64,000 nt of DNA from Bacillus sp. FJAT-22090 (lineage in GTDB: Bacteria > Bacillota > Bacilli > Bacillales_A > Planococcaceae): assembly GCF_001278755.1 (NCBI RefSeq), contig NZ_CP012601.1, forward strand, positions 2,046,001-2,110,000, written 5' to 3'. Under the pieces are notes generated by a model. It was not told the DNA's origin and ran no database searches. It was given only the letters and a program-made list of their open reading frames with translations. Positions 41,485-50,719 of the stretch are shown one piece after another (position 1 is the first letter of the stretch; every line of letters starts with the position of its first letter). A program made the position numbers and the translations under genes.

Positions 41485-43660
41485 TTAGTTGAAATATTGG
41501 AATTTCCTCTGAATGTAACGGTTTAGAATAATAAAACCCTTGAACTGTATGGCAATCATGTAATTTAAGAAAATCAATTACCTCTTTTGTTTCTACTCCC
41601 TCCGCAACAACCTCTAATCCCAAGCTATGACCAATGCGGATAATGGATTCAACAATAACTTCGTCTCTATTTTCAACAATTCGATTCATAAACATACGGT
41701 CGATTTTCAATGTATGAATCGGTAAATCACTTAGATATCGAAAATTTGAAAAACCAGAACCAAAATCATCCATCGCAATTTTAATACCAAGATCTTTCAA
41801 ATCAATTAATAGTTTTGTTAAACGTTCAATATTTTTCATTAATACATTTTCCGTAACTTCAAGTTCTAGATAATGTGCTGGTAATCCTGTTTCTTTCAAT
41901 ATTAATTGAATATTTTGAAAAAAATCATTTTGTTCCAGTTCAGCAGGGCTTATATTTACCGATAAGGTATGAAACGATATCCCCATTTTTATCCATTCTA
42001 CCGCTTGCTTACAGGCTTCTCTCAGCACATATTTACCAATAGGAATTATGAGTCCCGTTTCTTCTGCAAAAGGTATAAAATCATTAGGAGGAATCATTTC
42101 TTTTCCTTTTTTATTCCATCTAATCAACGCTTCAAAACCATGAACCGTCTCTGTTTTTAAATTGATTTTCGGTTGATAAACTAATATAAACTCTTTTTTC
42201 TCAAGACCTGTTCGTATGTCGCTTTCTAATTGAACTTTATTCACAAAACCTTCTACATGTGCTTGATCAAATACTACTACATTTCTCTTTCCACTTTCTT
42301 TTGAAACATTTAATGCTAAGTCTGCAGATCGATGTAATGTTTGATAGGATGTACCGTGGTTTGGATAAAAGGAAATTCCTACTGAACAAGATATATATAC
42401 TTCCATTTCATCAATTAAGAATGGTTGCTCCATTTCTTGTATTAGTAATTCTGCACAACGAAATGGTGTATCTATTAGTTGATCATCGTCTAAAAGAAGA
42501 ACAAATTCATCTCCGCCAATTCGATATAAAAGTCCTTCTCCTTTTTTCTGAATATATTTCTTAATTCTCTTAGTAACTTTTTTCAATAATTTATCCCCTG
42601 TGACGTGTCCTAGGGAATCATTAATATTTTTAAATCGATCTAAATCCATATATATAAAGCTGAAAGGCTTATTTTCATTAATCTTTTTAATTACATCTCT
42701 TTCCAAAGCTGCCGCATTAAAGGTATTGGTTAAATGGTCAAAATACGCAATTTCTGCTAATTTTTTTCTAGTAAACTCTAACTCGGTTATATCGTTACCA
42801 AAACCTACTACAGCTGTAACTTTTCCTTTACGTTCGTAAGGTGAAAGTGTTATATAGATGCATTTATCATCAAACCATTCTTTATACGATACCTCTTCTC
42901 CCTTAAACACATTTTGGAGGTGACCTACTAATCTTTCGGTCATTTCTCGGGAAAAATATGCATTAATAGGTGTAGATAGTAATAAATTCTTTTCCAAAAA
43001 TGTATCCCTTGAGGGTTGAACCGGCACTAATCCTCGTTTAGATAAATATTCATGGGCTATTTTTCCGCTCAATAAAGAAAAACCAAAATTTCCGAAAGCA
43101 TCGTGTTTTACTTGAAATACTAAGTTATTTACATAATTCACCACAGTTGCAAAGGAAGATACTAAAGAAGATTGTAACAATTTTTCCTTCTCTTTTTCTG
43201 ATGTTATATCAGTTCGGATACTCAAGAAATAAGATTCTTTTTCATTAAGTTCAACAGGTAGAATATATGTTTTTACCCAATATAATTCACCATTTTTTCT
43301 TCGATTGCATATTTCGCCTTCCCAAACTTCACCACTTAAGATTGTATTCCATATCTTTCGAAAGAAAGAAGCAGGGTGTACGTTGGAGTTCACAACTTTA
43401 TGCGTTTTACCAACTAATTCTGATTTTGCATACCCAGAAATCTCTACAAATCGATCATTCACATAAAGAATTTGACCAGATCGATTAGTAACTGCTACTA
43501 TCATTGTTTCATTTAGGGCATAATCCATTAATTCCATCTTGAAGAAAGCATCTTCTAGTTGCTCCTGAAGGATCATATCTTCAGCTAAAGACTCATTAAA
43601 AATCGCCTTTTTAACTGTATATAGTAGGTCATCTGATTTTGTATCGAAAATAGATCCCAT
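41468..43660 (-). CDS. PAS-GGDEF-EAL c-di-GMP turnover protein, second copy
   Basis: A 730-residue protein with no evident membrane helix. A PAS/PAC domain (about 45-160; NRSGQILYVNDRFVEISGYA) and a second sensing region (about 165-295) precede GGDEF (about 300-460) with an intact GGDEF motif. The EAL domain (about 475-725) keeps EALIRW, SVNIS, EVTEN, MDDFGSGFSN, KIDRMF, AEGVE and VQGF. Both halves therefore look competent for synthesis and hydrolysis of c-di-GMP. The PAS domain may sense oxygen, redox state or a ligand. It differs clearly from the protein at 15582-17639 in the sensory part, so the two are likely wired to different signals. Confidence 0.9.
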   Translation of the reverse strand: MGSIFDTKSDDLLYTVKKAIFNESLAEDMILQEQLEDAFFKMELMDYALNETMIVAVTNRSGQILYVNDRFVEISGYAKSELVGKTHKVVNSNVHPASFFRKIWNTILSGEVWEGEICNRRKNGELYWVKTYILPVELNEKESYFLSIRTDITSEKEKEKLLQSSLVSSFATVVNYVNNLVFQVKHDAFGNFGFSLLSGKIAHEYLSKRGLVPVQPSRDTFLEKNLLLSTPINAYFSREMTERLVGHLQNVFKGEEVSYKEWFDDKCIYITLSPYERKGKVTAVVGFGNDITELEFTRKKLAEIAYFDHLTNTFNAAALERDVIKKINENKPFSFIYMDLDRFKNINDSLGHVTGDKLLKKVTKRIKKYIQKKGEGLLYRIGGDEFVLLLDDDQLIDTPFRCAELLIQEMEQPFLIDEMEVYISCSVGISFYPNHGTSYQTLHRSADLALNVSKESGKRNVVVFDQAHVEGFVNKVQLESDIRTGLEKKEFILVYQPKINLKTETVHGFEALIRWNKKGKEMIPPNDFIPFAEETGLIIPIGKYVLREACKQAVEWIKMGISFHTLSVNISPAELEQNDFFQNIQLILKETGLPAHYLELEVTENVLMKNIERLTKLLIDLKDLGIKIAMDDFGSGFSNFRYLSDLPIHTLKIDRMFMNRIVENRDEVIVESIIRIGHSLGLEVVAEGVETKEVIDFLKLHDCHTVQGFYYSKPLHSEEIPIFQLRGLLH

Positions 43661-43848
43661 AATTTCCTCTTTCTCCTTCTGACGAATTAGTTATATTGTC
43701 TCTACTAATCTACTATCATTAGATATTTATATTTAGTTCAACATAAGGAATAAGTAATGGTTTTCTTTTAATTTAACATATATCATCATAAAAAACTCTA
43801 TAAATTTTAATATGTACTTGCTTCTTTTATTAAAAAGTCCAAAATTTC

Positions 43849-43888
43849 AAAAAAACATCCACAGATTTGTAACAATCGTGGATGTTTT
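43849..43888 (-). terminator. terminator of the aldehyde dehydrogenase gene
   Basis: Minus-strand stem AACATCCACGATTGT / ACAAATCTGTGGATGTT followed by a T tract. Confidence 0.85.
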
Positions 43889-43891
43889 TCA

Positions 43892-45280
43892 TTATTTTAA
43901 AAGACTCCTGACAAGCTTCACTTTATTTTTATAAGGTGGAAATACTAGGTCAATCGGTAATTTTGTATTCTTTTTAATAATAGACTTTTGATGTGTAAAC
44001 AAAGTAAAACTTGCCTTGCCATGGTATGCATGGACTCCTGAGTTACCTACCCCGCCAAAGGGTAAAAAAGCACTTCCAGCATGGGTAATTGTATCATTAA
44101 TACAACCTCCGCCAAATGAAAACTCTTCTAAAAAATAATTTTGAGCCCGCTCATGCTCACTAAACATATATGCTGCAAGAGGCTTAGGCAATGTACGTAT
44201 TTGTCGAATTATCGCTGGTAAATTGTTGTAGGAAATGATAGGTAAAATAGGCCCAAATATTTCATCTTCCATAGAAGGACTTGAAAAACTAACGCCATCC
44301 AATAAAGTAGGTTCTATATATAAATCATCTTTATCGGTACTTCCACCAAAAATAATATGATCCTTTTCTTCATCTAGTATTTTTTTCAAGCGATCAAATT
44401 GAGCTGCATTTACAATTCGCCCTAAATCGACACTATTTTGAATATTTTCTCCGTAAAATTGATGAATAGATTGTTTTAAAAGTTCAACAAACTTTTCTTT
44501 TACACTTTCTTCTACCAAAACATAATCAGGAGCAATACATGTTTGACCTGAATTAACTAATTTTCCCCATATTATCCTCTTTGCTGCCACTTCCAGATTT
44601 GCAGTATGATCTACTATTACTGGGCTTTTACCGCCAAGCTCAAGAGCTATAGGCGTTAAACGTTCTGAAGCAGCCTTCATGACAATTTTGCCCACTTTAA
44701 CACTACCCGTGAAAAAGATGAAATCGAATGGAGCGTGGATTAATAATGAAGTTTCTTCTTTTTCCCCTTCTAAAACTCGTATATAGCCAGGATCAAATGT
44801 CTCTTCTATAATCTTCTTAATGACTTCAGCAGTATAGGGTGTGGATTCAGAGGGTTTGATAATTGCACAATTTCCCCCACAAATGGCTCCCAAAAGTGGT
44901 TCCATCACTAATTGAAATGGATAGTTAAATGGAGCAATAATCAGGACAGTTCCATAAGGGTCATTTACTATAAAGCTTTTTGATGGCATTAATGCTAATG
45001 GGGTTTTTACTTGCATCGGTTCCATCCATTTTTCCAAGTTTTTTTTCATATAAGATATATTGTCATATACAAGTCCTATTTCAGTTGTATATGCTTCAAA
45101 TTCACTTTTACGTAAATCATTATATAAAGCTTTAATAACTTCCTTCTCATATTTTTTGATTGAGTTTTTAAGCTTGTCAAGTTGTTCTAACCTAAAATTA
45201 GCTGATCTTGTTTTACGAGAATAAAAAAATTTTTGATGTTCCTCTAAAATATTTTCCAATTGCTGGGCAGTAAAATTCAT
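43892..45280 (-). CDS. ywdH: aldehyde dehydrogenase (YwdH type)
   Basis: A protein of about 462 residues of the class 3-like aldehyde dehydrogenases. The catalytic glutamate lies in LELGGKSPVIV and the nucleophilic cysteine in NSGQTCIAPDY. The NAD motif FFTGSVKVGKI is present. The C-terminus LVFPPYKNKVKLVRSLL is hydrophobic and basic and may associate with membrane, as in fatty aldehyde dehydrogenases. From memory it resembles B. subtilis YwdH. AAGGAG fits best the ATG at 45280 or 45283. It oxidises long or medium aldehydes with NAD(P); the exact substrate is not known. Confidence 0.88.
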   Translation of the reverse strand: MNFTAQQLENILEEHQKFFYSRKTRSANFRLEQLDKLKNSIKKYEKEVIKALYNDLRKSEFEAYTTEIGLVYDNISYMKKNLEKWMEPMQVKTPLALMPSKSFIVNDPYGTVLIIAPFNYPFQLVMEPLLGAICGGNCAIIKPSESTPYTAEVIKKIIEETFDPGYIRVLEGEKEETSLLIHAPFDFIFFTGSVKVGKIVMKAASERLTPIALELGGKSPVIVDHTANLEVAAKRIIWGKLVNSGQTCIAPDYVLVEESVKEKFVELLKQSIHQFYGENIQNSVDLGRIVNAAQFDRLKKILDEEKDHIIFGGSTDKDDLYIEPTLLDGVSFSSPSMEDEIFGPILPIISYNNLPAIIRQIRTLPKPLAAYMFSEHERAQNYFLEEFSFGGGCINDTITHAGSAFLPFGGVGNSGVHAYHGKASFTLFTHQKSIIKKNTKLPIDLVFPPYKNKVKLVRSLLK

Positions 45281-45596
45281 CATAACATCTCCTTTTTTCA
45301 TTCAAAATCATATATACTAAACGTTCTTTATATAAGAATCATACAATTATTTTCTAGTCTAGGAAAGAATATCACATATAAGTTTTTTTCTGATATACAT
45401 GATTCTTATCAAAGGTGGAAATACTCTTTTATGTAGGGAAAATTCTTTCCTTACACTTTCCACTCCATTAGTCTATAAGTCTTGCTTTGGTTGTGTGATA
45501 TTTGATTCATTTTCTAATTAACAAGTTTGTTAACCAAACTTTTTAGGGTATGTATTGGTCAAATGGACAAACAGAAAATTAAAGGAGGAAATAGAA

Positions 45597-45740
45597 ATGA
45601 CAATAACAGAAACTTGGTGGGAAACCATTTTTACTGGAGCAATTGCAATGGGGATTAATAAGGAACGTATAGATGAATTGGATGAAGAATCGTTTTTATA
45701 CTTCAAGGAAGTACAAGACGAAATGGAGAGCAATAATTGA
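45597..45740 (+). CDS. small acidic protein of unknown function
   Basis: A 47-residue protein starting at ATG 45597, with AAAGGAGG eight bases upstream; a longer frame from 45555 has no ribosome site. The sequence begins MTITETWWETIFTGAIAMG and ends in an acidic helix rich in Glu and Asp. I do not recognise a family. The strong ribosome site and the following terminator support a real gene. Confidence 0.6.
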   Translation: MTITETWWETIFTGAIAMGINKERIDELDEESFLYFKEVQDEMESNN

Positions 45741-45756
45741 ATAATGTATTCACATA

Positions 45757-45798
45757 GAATCAGCTTCCTTCTTATTATATAAAGGAAGCTGATTTTTT
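45757..45798 (+). terminator. terminator after the 47-residue protein gene
   Basis: Stem AATCAGCTTCCTT / AAGGAAGCTGATT with six T residues following on the plus strand. Confidence 0.85.
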
Positions 45799-46639
45799 AT
45801 TCAATATTTCTCCATAAGTATAAAGAAGCATAGCTTAAATAAGGTGACCAAGATTCAAAATGGATAATAATTTCTTCTTTCGAAGGCTTTTTCTCCAAAT
45901 TCCACATTTGTTTTAATGAGTTTTGAAGCCCTATATCTCCTACTGGAAAAAGATTCTCTCTACCAAGGCCAAAAAGCAAAAAACTTTCTGCAGTCCAAGG
46001 ACCTATCCCTCGATAGGAAGTCAATTTTTTCATAATCGTCTCATCAGTCTCATTAACGAAGGTATTCAATTTTAACTCCTCTGTTGCAATTGCTTTCGAA
46101 ATACCAATTATATATTCCGCTTTTCTTGTACTAAATTGCATGCCTCTTAGTGTGTCCACTTCTAGTTTTGCTATTTTATCAGCAGAAGGGTAGATCCATA
46201 CACCATCTATCTGTTCACCAAATGTTTGCACAAATCGAGTTGTTAATGTTCTTGCAAAAGAAAGATTTAATTGTTGATGAATAATGCTTTTTATTATATT
46301 TTCGTATAAAGAAAAATCCGTAATGATAGGAGTACCTTCAAATTTTAAGAATAAATCCTTCAGATTTGTTTTTATAAAATGTGCATGAACTGCATCTAGA
46401 CTGCGATCAAAATGAAAAATGGACAATATACGTTGAAGCTGTTCATCCGATTCTATTCCGGTTAGTATAAACTTCGGCTCTCGATGTGATCCAATACTTT
46501 TTATAGTAATAATGGAATGATCTAATGGAACTCTAACTATTTGATTGGCTAAATCTACAGAATTTAGAGGGTCTAATGATAATCTGCTGATTGCTTCATC
46601 AAAACGATAAGCAAATGGTAACTCTATTATATGTGTCAA
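45797..46639 (-). CDS. DNA-3-methyladenine glycosylase (AlkA type)
   Basis: A 280-residue HhH-GPD glycosylase. The helix-hairpin-helix reads KLTSYRGIGPWTAESFLLFG and is followed by the catalytic Asp in FPVGDIGLQ. The N-terminal domain (about 1-90) is the AlkA-like beta domain. It removes alkylated bases from DNA in base excision repair. It starts at TTG with AAAGGAG upstream. It resembles B. subtilis YfjP in type. It stands alone, convergent with the small gene before it. Confidence 0.87.
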   Translation of the reverse strand: MTHIIELPFAYRFDEAISRLSLDPLNSVDLANQIVRVPLDHSIITIKSIGSHREPKFILTGIESDEQLQRILSIFHFDRSLDAVHAHFIKTNLKDLFLKFEGTPIITDFSLYENIIKSIIHQQLNLSFARTLTTRFVQTFGEQIDGVWIYPSADKIAKLEVDTLRGMQFSTRKAEYIIGISKAIATEELKLNTFVNETDETIMKKLTSYRGIGPWTAESFLLFGLGRENLFPVGDIGLQNSLKQMWNLEKKPSKEEIIIHFESWSPYLSYASLYLWRNIE

Positions 46640-46685
46640 CAGTATCTCTCCTTTATTTATATGCTAAACTAATGACGGTGATAAA

Positions 46686-47411
46686 ATGAAAAAGTTATTA
46701 TTATTAATAATTATTTCTTTGCTTTTTGGTTGTGAGGAAATTCCATCTAACGGTATTACTAAAACAAGTGACTCTACTGATCAAATTCCAGTTGAATTAC
46801 TTGAAGTAATTGACGGAGATACAATTAAAGTAAATTATAAGGGAAATACCGAAACAATTCGATATTTACTTATTGACACACCTGAAATAAATCATAAACA
46901 ACTTGGAAAACAGCCTTTTAGTGAAGAAGCAAAGAATCGTAACAAAGAAATACTAAGCAACGGAAATTTAACAATTGAATTCCACGTAGGAAATCGATTT
47001 GATAATTACGGTCGCATGCTTGCCTATATTTACATAGATGGAGTAAGTGTTCAAGAAACTCTTTTAGAAGAAGGTTTAGCACGTGTTGCTTACTTATTTC
47101 CGCCAAACACAAGGTATTCAGACGACTTTGAAAAAGCATCTAATATTGCGGAGAAAGGGAAAGTTGGAGTATGGGAAACCCCCAACTATGTTACTTCACG
47201 TGGTTTTGATTCTTCTGTGTTAGTCGAAGATAAGAATTCTTCCAGAGAGCCAATTGGTAAATGTTTGATTAAAGGAAACATTAGTAGAGAAGGCAAGAAA
47301 ATTTTTCATGTTCCTAGTGGAAATAATTATGATGCAACTAAACCGGAAGAATGGTTTTGCACAGAAGAGGAAGCAATTAAAGCAGGCTTTAGTAAAGCTA
47401 GAGAATATTAA
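46686..47411 (+). CDS. secreted lipoprotein nuclease (SNase-like) with C-terminal module
   Basis: A 241-residue protein with a short signal peptide and lipobox LLFGC, the cysteine at about residue 16. The staphylococcal nuclease-like domain (about 38-165) keeps the catalytic Arg in ETIRYLLIDTPEI, the Glu of TPE and the second Arg in DNYGRMLAYIY; the calcium-binding Asp of IDGDT is also present. The C-terminal module (about 190-240) has IKGNISREGKKIFHVP and EEWFCTEEEAIKAGF, a small domain found on several secreted nucleases. It probably degrades DNA at the cell surface with Ca2+. A weak ribosome site GGTGAT precedes the ATG. Confidence 0.88.
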   Translation: MKKLLLLIIISLLFGCEEIPSNGITKTSDSTDQIPVELLEVIDGDTIKVNYKGNTETIRYLLIDTPEINHKQLGKQPFSEEAKNRNKEILSNGNLTIEFHVGNRFDNYGRMLAYIYIDGVSVQETLLEEGLARVAYLFPPNTRYSDDFEKASNIAEKGKVGVWETPNYVTSRGFDSSVLVEDKNSSREPIGKCLIKGNISREGKKIFHVPSGNNYDATKPEEWFCTEEEAIKAGFSKAREY

Positions 47412-47466
47412 AGCGCTTCTATTATAAGTTACTTGTGTGTTTTTACAGATAATAGGAGAAACACAA

Positions 47467-47512
47467 AGTCGCGTCCGAGGATACAATTCGGACGCGACTC
47501 TGTTATTTTATT
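47467..47512 (+). terminator. hairpin after the nuclease gene
   Basis: Perfect GC-rich stem AGTCGCGTCCGA / TCGGACGCGACT, followed by the moderately T-rich CTGTTATTTTATTT. It lies about 55 bases after the stop. Confidence 0.65.
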
Positions 47513-47800
47513 TGTTATTGTTGATATTGACCCTTGCAGCTTTGTTGTTCAAATTTTGACATTTTTAAAAGACTTTATAGAAACGAATGGTACTGTATCT
47601 CTGATGCACCTTACACCTGCAGGCAGCACGAAGGGCCTAAAAAACTTACGTTATAAATGACGTAATTGTTTTTTGAATATAAAGTGCCTTATTTCTCTTT
47701 GTCATTTTATTAAATCACCATATATCGGCTTAAATTGAGGGTTTCTTGGGTTGTATTATGGGGATTAACTACCTGCATTTACTTAAATTTAGAGGTCCAG

Positions 47801-47845
47801 ACAAAAAGCGAGTATGTGAATGAAATGACGTTCACATACTCGCTA
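47801..47845 (-). terminator. hairpin downstream of yutG
   Basis: Perfect 14-base stem AGCGAGTATGTGAA / TTCACATACTCGCT with a ten-base loop, followed on the minus strand by TTTTTG. It lies 180 bases after the yutG stop, beyond a family C-like repeat. Confidence 0.65.
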
Positions 47846-47867
47846 AAAAAATATCTTGATTAGTTCT

Positions 47868-47990
47868 TCAGTGCCCTCGGTAGCACGAAGAAAGCCCCCA
47901 ATGCAGTAGCGACTCCTCCGCGGAGGCACATGCGTAGAGAGCGACAAGCGGAAGCTCGGTCAGCACTAATGCCTATCGATTAGTACAGTG
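47868..47990. repeat. GC-rich repeat, family C-like copy C3
   Basis: TGCCCTCGGTAGCACGAAG ... CTCCTCCGCGGAGGCACATGCG ... GCACTAATGCCTATCGATTAG. The ending resembles GAATGCCTATAG of copies C1 and C2. The gap from 47412 to 48024 holds this repeat and two hairpins, and otherwise no gene. Confidence 0.5.
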
Positions 47991-48024
47991 CCCTTTCATT
48001 CTTTAAATATCAATAATGAACTAT

Positions 48025-48612
48025 TTAAGTTCGAGATCCTTTAACCTTTGTTTCAGGTGCAGTTTCTTCTGGAGGGATATCCTCAAATGTTTCGTTTGCC
48101 TCTGCTAAATCACGTGTTCGATGTGCTAAACGAGAAGCCGCGCTTGCAGCAATACTGGCAACTATATCATCTAAAAATGTATGGATAGTGCCTGTCTCTG
48201 CCTTTGTGTCCAATTTTGAAATAATACCGATTTTATTTTTATCTAAATGACCAAAAGTTGTCACTGCAATACTTCCATACGTATACACTGCTCCTAGAGC
48301 AATCGTTTCATCTATACCAAATAACCCTTCGTCTGCTTCTACAATCTGTTGCAATGGCTCCGATAATAACTTTTTCTCAGCTAGTTCATCTAGCTCAATC
48401 CCTACTAAAATGGCATGCTGCATTTCTCTTTTCTTTAAAACACTTTTAATCGACTCGATACAATGCTCAATTGTTAGACCTTTATTGTATGGAAATTGCA
48501 TTTCATAAACGATTTTAGCAATCTCTTCGATTGTCACACCTCTTCGAAGTAATGCATCATTTGCAGCTTTCTCAACAGTCCGTGAATGTACTTTTGATGT
48601 CTGTCTGTCCAA
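48025..48612 (-). CDS. yutG: phosphatidylglycerophosphatase A-like protein YutG
   Basis: A 195-residue protein of the PgpA/YutG family, with FGIDETIALGAVYTYGSIAVTTFG and the Asp-rich HTFLDDIVASIAASAASRL near the C-terminus. It starts at TTG with AAAGGGG upstream. The hydrophobic segments are short, so it may be peripheral. PgpA in E. coli dephosphorylates phosphatidylglycerophosphate; for the Bacillus form the role is inferred from the family. Confidence 0.83.
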   Translation of the reverse strand: MDRQTSKVHSRTVEKAANDALLRRGVTIEEIAKIVYEMQFPYNKGLTIEHCIESIKSVLKKREMQHAILVGIELDELAEKKLLSEPLQQIVEADEGLFGIDETIALGAVYTYGSIAVTTFGHLDKNKIGIISKLDTKAETGTIHTFLDDIVASIAASAASRLAHRTRDLAEANETFEDIPPEETAPETKVKGSRT

Positions 48613-48779
48613 TTTAATTAACCCCTTTATTTATCTGATTTATTTTGAACTCAGCGCTGTCCCATATTCATAACCATCGAAATAATAATCTTTCAAATTT
48701 TCTAGTTGTTGTTCATTATACCTCTCTTCATGTATATGTTACAATTTCTATACAACATGATTATTGTAGGAGGTTCTTT

Positions 48780-49502
48780 ATGAATAAAGGAGTTGTAAAA
48801 GATCTAACACTTTTTAGTGAATCTTTACAAGAAGAAATGCAGTTACTTATATACTTACCACCAAATTATTCGCCATTATATAAATACAGTGTACTTATTG
48901 CAAATGACGGTAAAGACTATTTTCAATTGGGAAGAATTTCTCGAGTGGCTGACGAGCTGTATGAAGAAAATGAAATTGAAAACCTTATTATTGTTGGTAT
49001 TCCATATAAAAATGTGAAAGATCGTAGAGCAAAATATCATCCGGACGGAGAAAAGCATAAAGCGTACATACGTTTTTTAGCGCATGAACTCGTTCCTTAT
49101 ATTGATGCCAATTATCCTACCTATCAAATGGGTTTAGGCAGAGCACTAATCGGTGATTCACTTGCTGCTACAGTATCCTTACTTACGGCTTTACAATATC
49201 CTAATACATTTGGCAAAGTTATTTTACATTCTCCTCTAGTAAATGAGTATGTATTGAATCAAGTTGAAAAACATAAAGAAATACATGCATTTTCACTTTA
49301 TCATGTCATCGGCTTGGAAGAGACAGATGTTAAAACAGGAGATGGACTAATCACAGACTTTGTCACACCAAATAGATCTTTGCATAATTTATTCATAAAA
49401 AAAGGATTTACGACATTTTATGACGAATTAGATGGAAACCACACTTGGAAGCTTTGGCAACCAGATATAAGGCGTTCACTAAAAAACAATTTCGGCTTGT
49501 AA
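48780..49502 (+). CDS. yjcH: esterase-like alpha/beta hydrolase YjcH
   Basis: A 240-residue protein of the putative esterase (PF00756-type) family. The nucleophile elbow is in ALIGDSLAATVSL and a C-terminal His lies in ELDGNHTWKLWQ. I chose the ATG at 48780, nine bases after TAGGAGG; a frame extending upstream lacks a ribosome site. It has the same length as B. subtilis YjcH and the same order yjcH-yjcG-yjcF. No signal peptide is seen, so it is cytoplasmic. The natural substrate is unknown. Confidence 0.87.
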   Translation: MNKGVVKDLTLFSESLQEEMQLLIYLPPNYSPLYKYSVLIANDGKDYFQLGRISRVADELYEENEIENLIIVGIPYKNVKDRRAKYHPDGEKHKAYIRFLAHELVPYIDANYPTYQMGLGRALIGDSLAATVSLLTALQYPNTFGKVILHSPLVNEYVLNQVEKHKEIHAFSLYHVIGLEETDVKTGDGLITDFVTPNRSLHNLFIKKGFTTFYDELDGNHTWKLWQPDIRRSLKNNFGL

Positions 49503-49562
49503 ATATTTTTTTGTTATAATGATAAGGTGATCTGTTACAAAAATTCGAGGAGGTAATGAAAA

Positions 49563-50078
49563 ATGAAATACGGAATAGTTGCTTTCCCATCAAAAAAAGT
49601 GCAAGATTTTGCTAATTCTTATAGGAAACGTTATGACCCGCACTACGCACTTATAACACCACATATGACGATAAAAGGTGTATTTGAAGCAGACGAAAAG
49701 GAAATTAAAACAGTGGCTGAACAAGTAGCTCAAGTGGTTAGTAAGCATAAGCCATTTACATTAAAGACTTCTAAAGTGAGTTCTTTTGCTCCTGTAACAA
49801 ATGCTATTTACTTTAAAGTAGAGCCTACAAATGAGCTATTAGCACTTCATGAGGATTTAAATGCTATTGAATATAACGATGAAGCAAATTATACGTTTGT
49901 ACCTCACATTACTATTGCTCAAAAAATGAATTCTAGTGAACATGACGACATTTATCCACAGTTAAAAATGATTGGTGCGGAATTTGAAGAAGAAATTGAT
50001 CGACTTCATTTACTTTATCAATTAGAAGACGGTTCTTGGACTGTTTATGAAACATTTAGATTGTCTGGAGCTGAATAA
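49563..50078 (+). CDS. yjcG: 2H-phosphoesterase family protein YjcG
   Basis: A 171-residue protein of the 2'-5' RNA ligase-like 2H family. The two HxTx motifs are HMTI (about residue 39) and HITI (about 119). From memory length and sequence match B. subtilis YjcG (FPSKKVQDFANSYRKRYDPHY and LYQLEDGSWTVYETF). The probable activity is hydrolysis or ligation of 2',3'-cyclic phosphates in RNA or small nucleotides; the substrate is not known. It lies 60 bases after yjcH and four bases before the start of yjcF. Confidence 0.9.
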   Translation: MKYGIVAFPSKKVQDFANSYRKRYDPHYALITPHMTIKGVFEADEKEIKTVAEQVAQVVSKHKPFTLKTSKVSSFAPVTNAIYFKVEPTNELLALHEDLNAIEYNDEANYTFVPHITIAQKMNSSEHDDIYPQLKMIGAEFEEEIDRLHLLYQLEDGSWTVYETFRLSGAE

Positions 50079-50081
50079 TCC

Positions 50082-50522
50082 TTGGTTTATGCAAAATTAG
50101 TTGAAACAGAAAAAGAATATCAAGATGCCATACTCATTAGAAGAAAAGTTTTTGTAGAAGAACAAGATGTGCCGCTTCATATGGAATTAGATGAATATGA
50201 TCAAACCGCTACTCACTTTGTGGCATATGATGGAGAAACACCTTTTGGTGCAGGAAGAATTCGTACAGTTGAATCTTCTATTGGAAAAGTAGAACGGGTC
50301 TGTATACTTCCTAAATACCGAGGAAAAAATTATGGTAATTTGATGATGCAATGTATGGAAGAATATGCGCAATCGAAAGATTACGATAAACTAAAACTTA
50401 ATGCACAAAGTCATGCTATTCCATTTTATGAGAAAAGAAATTACATGATTACATCTCCAGAATTTTTAGAAGCAGGAATTCCTCATCGTGCAATGGAGAA
50501 GAAACTAATTAAAAACAATTGA
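50082..50522 (+). CDS. yjcF: GNAT-family acetyltransferase YjcF
   Basis: A 146-residue GNAT protein starting at TTG, with GGAG about eleven bases upstream and inside the end of yjcG. The acetyl-CoA site includes GKVERVCILPKYRGKNYG and a C-terminal YEKRNYM. The N-terminus RRKVFVEEQDVPLHMELDE is typical of the YjcF/ElaA-like group. The acceptor substrate is unknown. It is the last gene of the yjcHGF operon, followed by a terminator. Confidence 0.87.
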   Translation: MVYAKLVETEKEYQDAILIRRKVFVEEQDVPLHMELDEYDQTATHFVAYDGETPFGAGRIRTVESSIGKVERVCILPKYRGKNYGNLMMQCMEEYAQSKDYDKLKLNAQSHAIPFYEKRNYMITSPEFLEAGIPHRAMEKKLIKNN

Positions 50523-50526
50523 TTTT

Positions 50527-50557
50527 AAAGCGGGATGATTATTCATCCTGCTTTTTT
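50527..50557 (+). terminator. terminator of the yjcHGF operon
   Basis: Stem AAAGCGGGATGA / TCATCCTGCTTT with TTTTT after it on the plus strand. Confidence 0.85.
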
Positions 50558-50705
50558 ATGCATTTGATTTCAATAATCGGTAGCATTTTCACCTAGTTTC
50601 ACATATACATATTAAGAACGATTAAACAATAAAACTGTGTATTTAAATTGATGCTCATTGAAAGTATATATAAATTCCACTGCTTTTTCTTGAATCTTTG
50701 GGCTT

Positions 50706-50714
50706 TGCTATAAT
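50706..50714 (+). promoter_or_regulatory. extended -10 promoter in the yjcF-arsB gap
   Basis: TGCTATAAT is a consensus extended -10 (TGn plus TATAAT). The -35 region is weak. It would read into a non-coding stretch ending in a hairpin at 50833-50866, see the separate entry. Confidence 0.45.
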
Positions 50715-50719
50715 ACAAA

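Noticed and set aside
47433-47660. Plus-strand open frame of 75 residues after the nuclease gene
   Set aside because: It runs through the terminator hairpin, has no ribosome site and no recognisable protein features.
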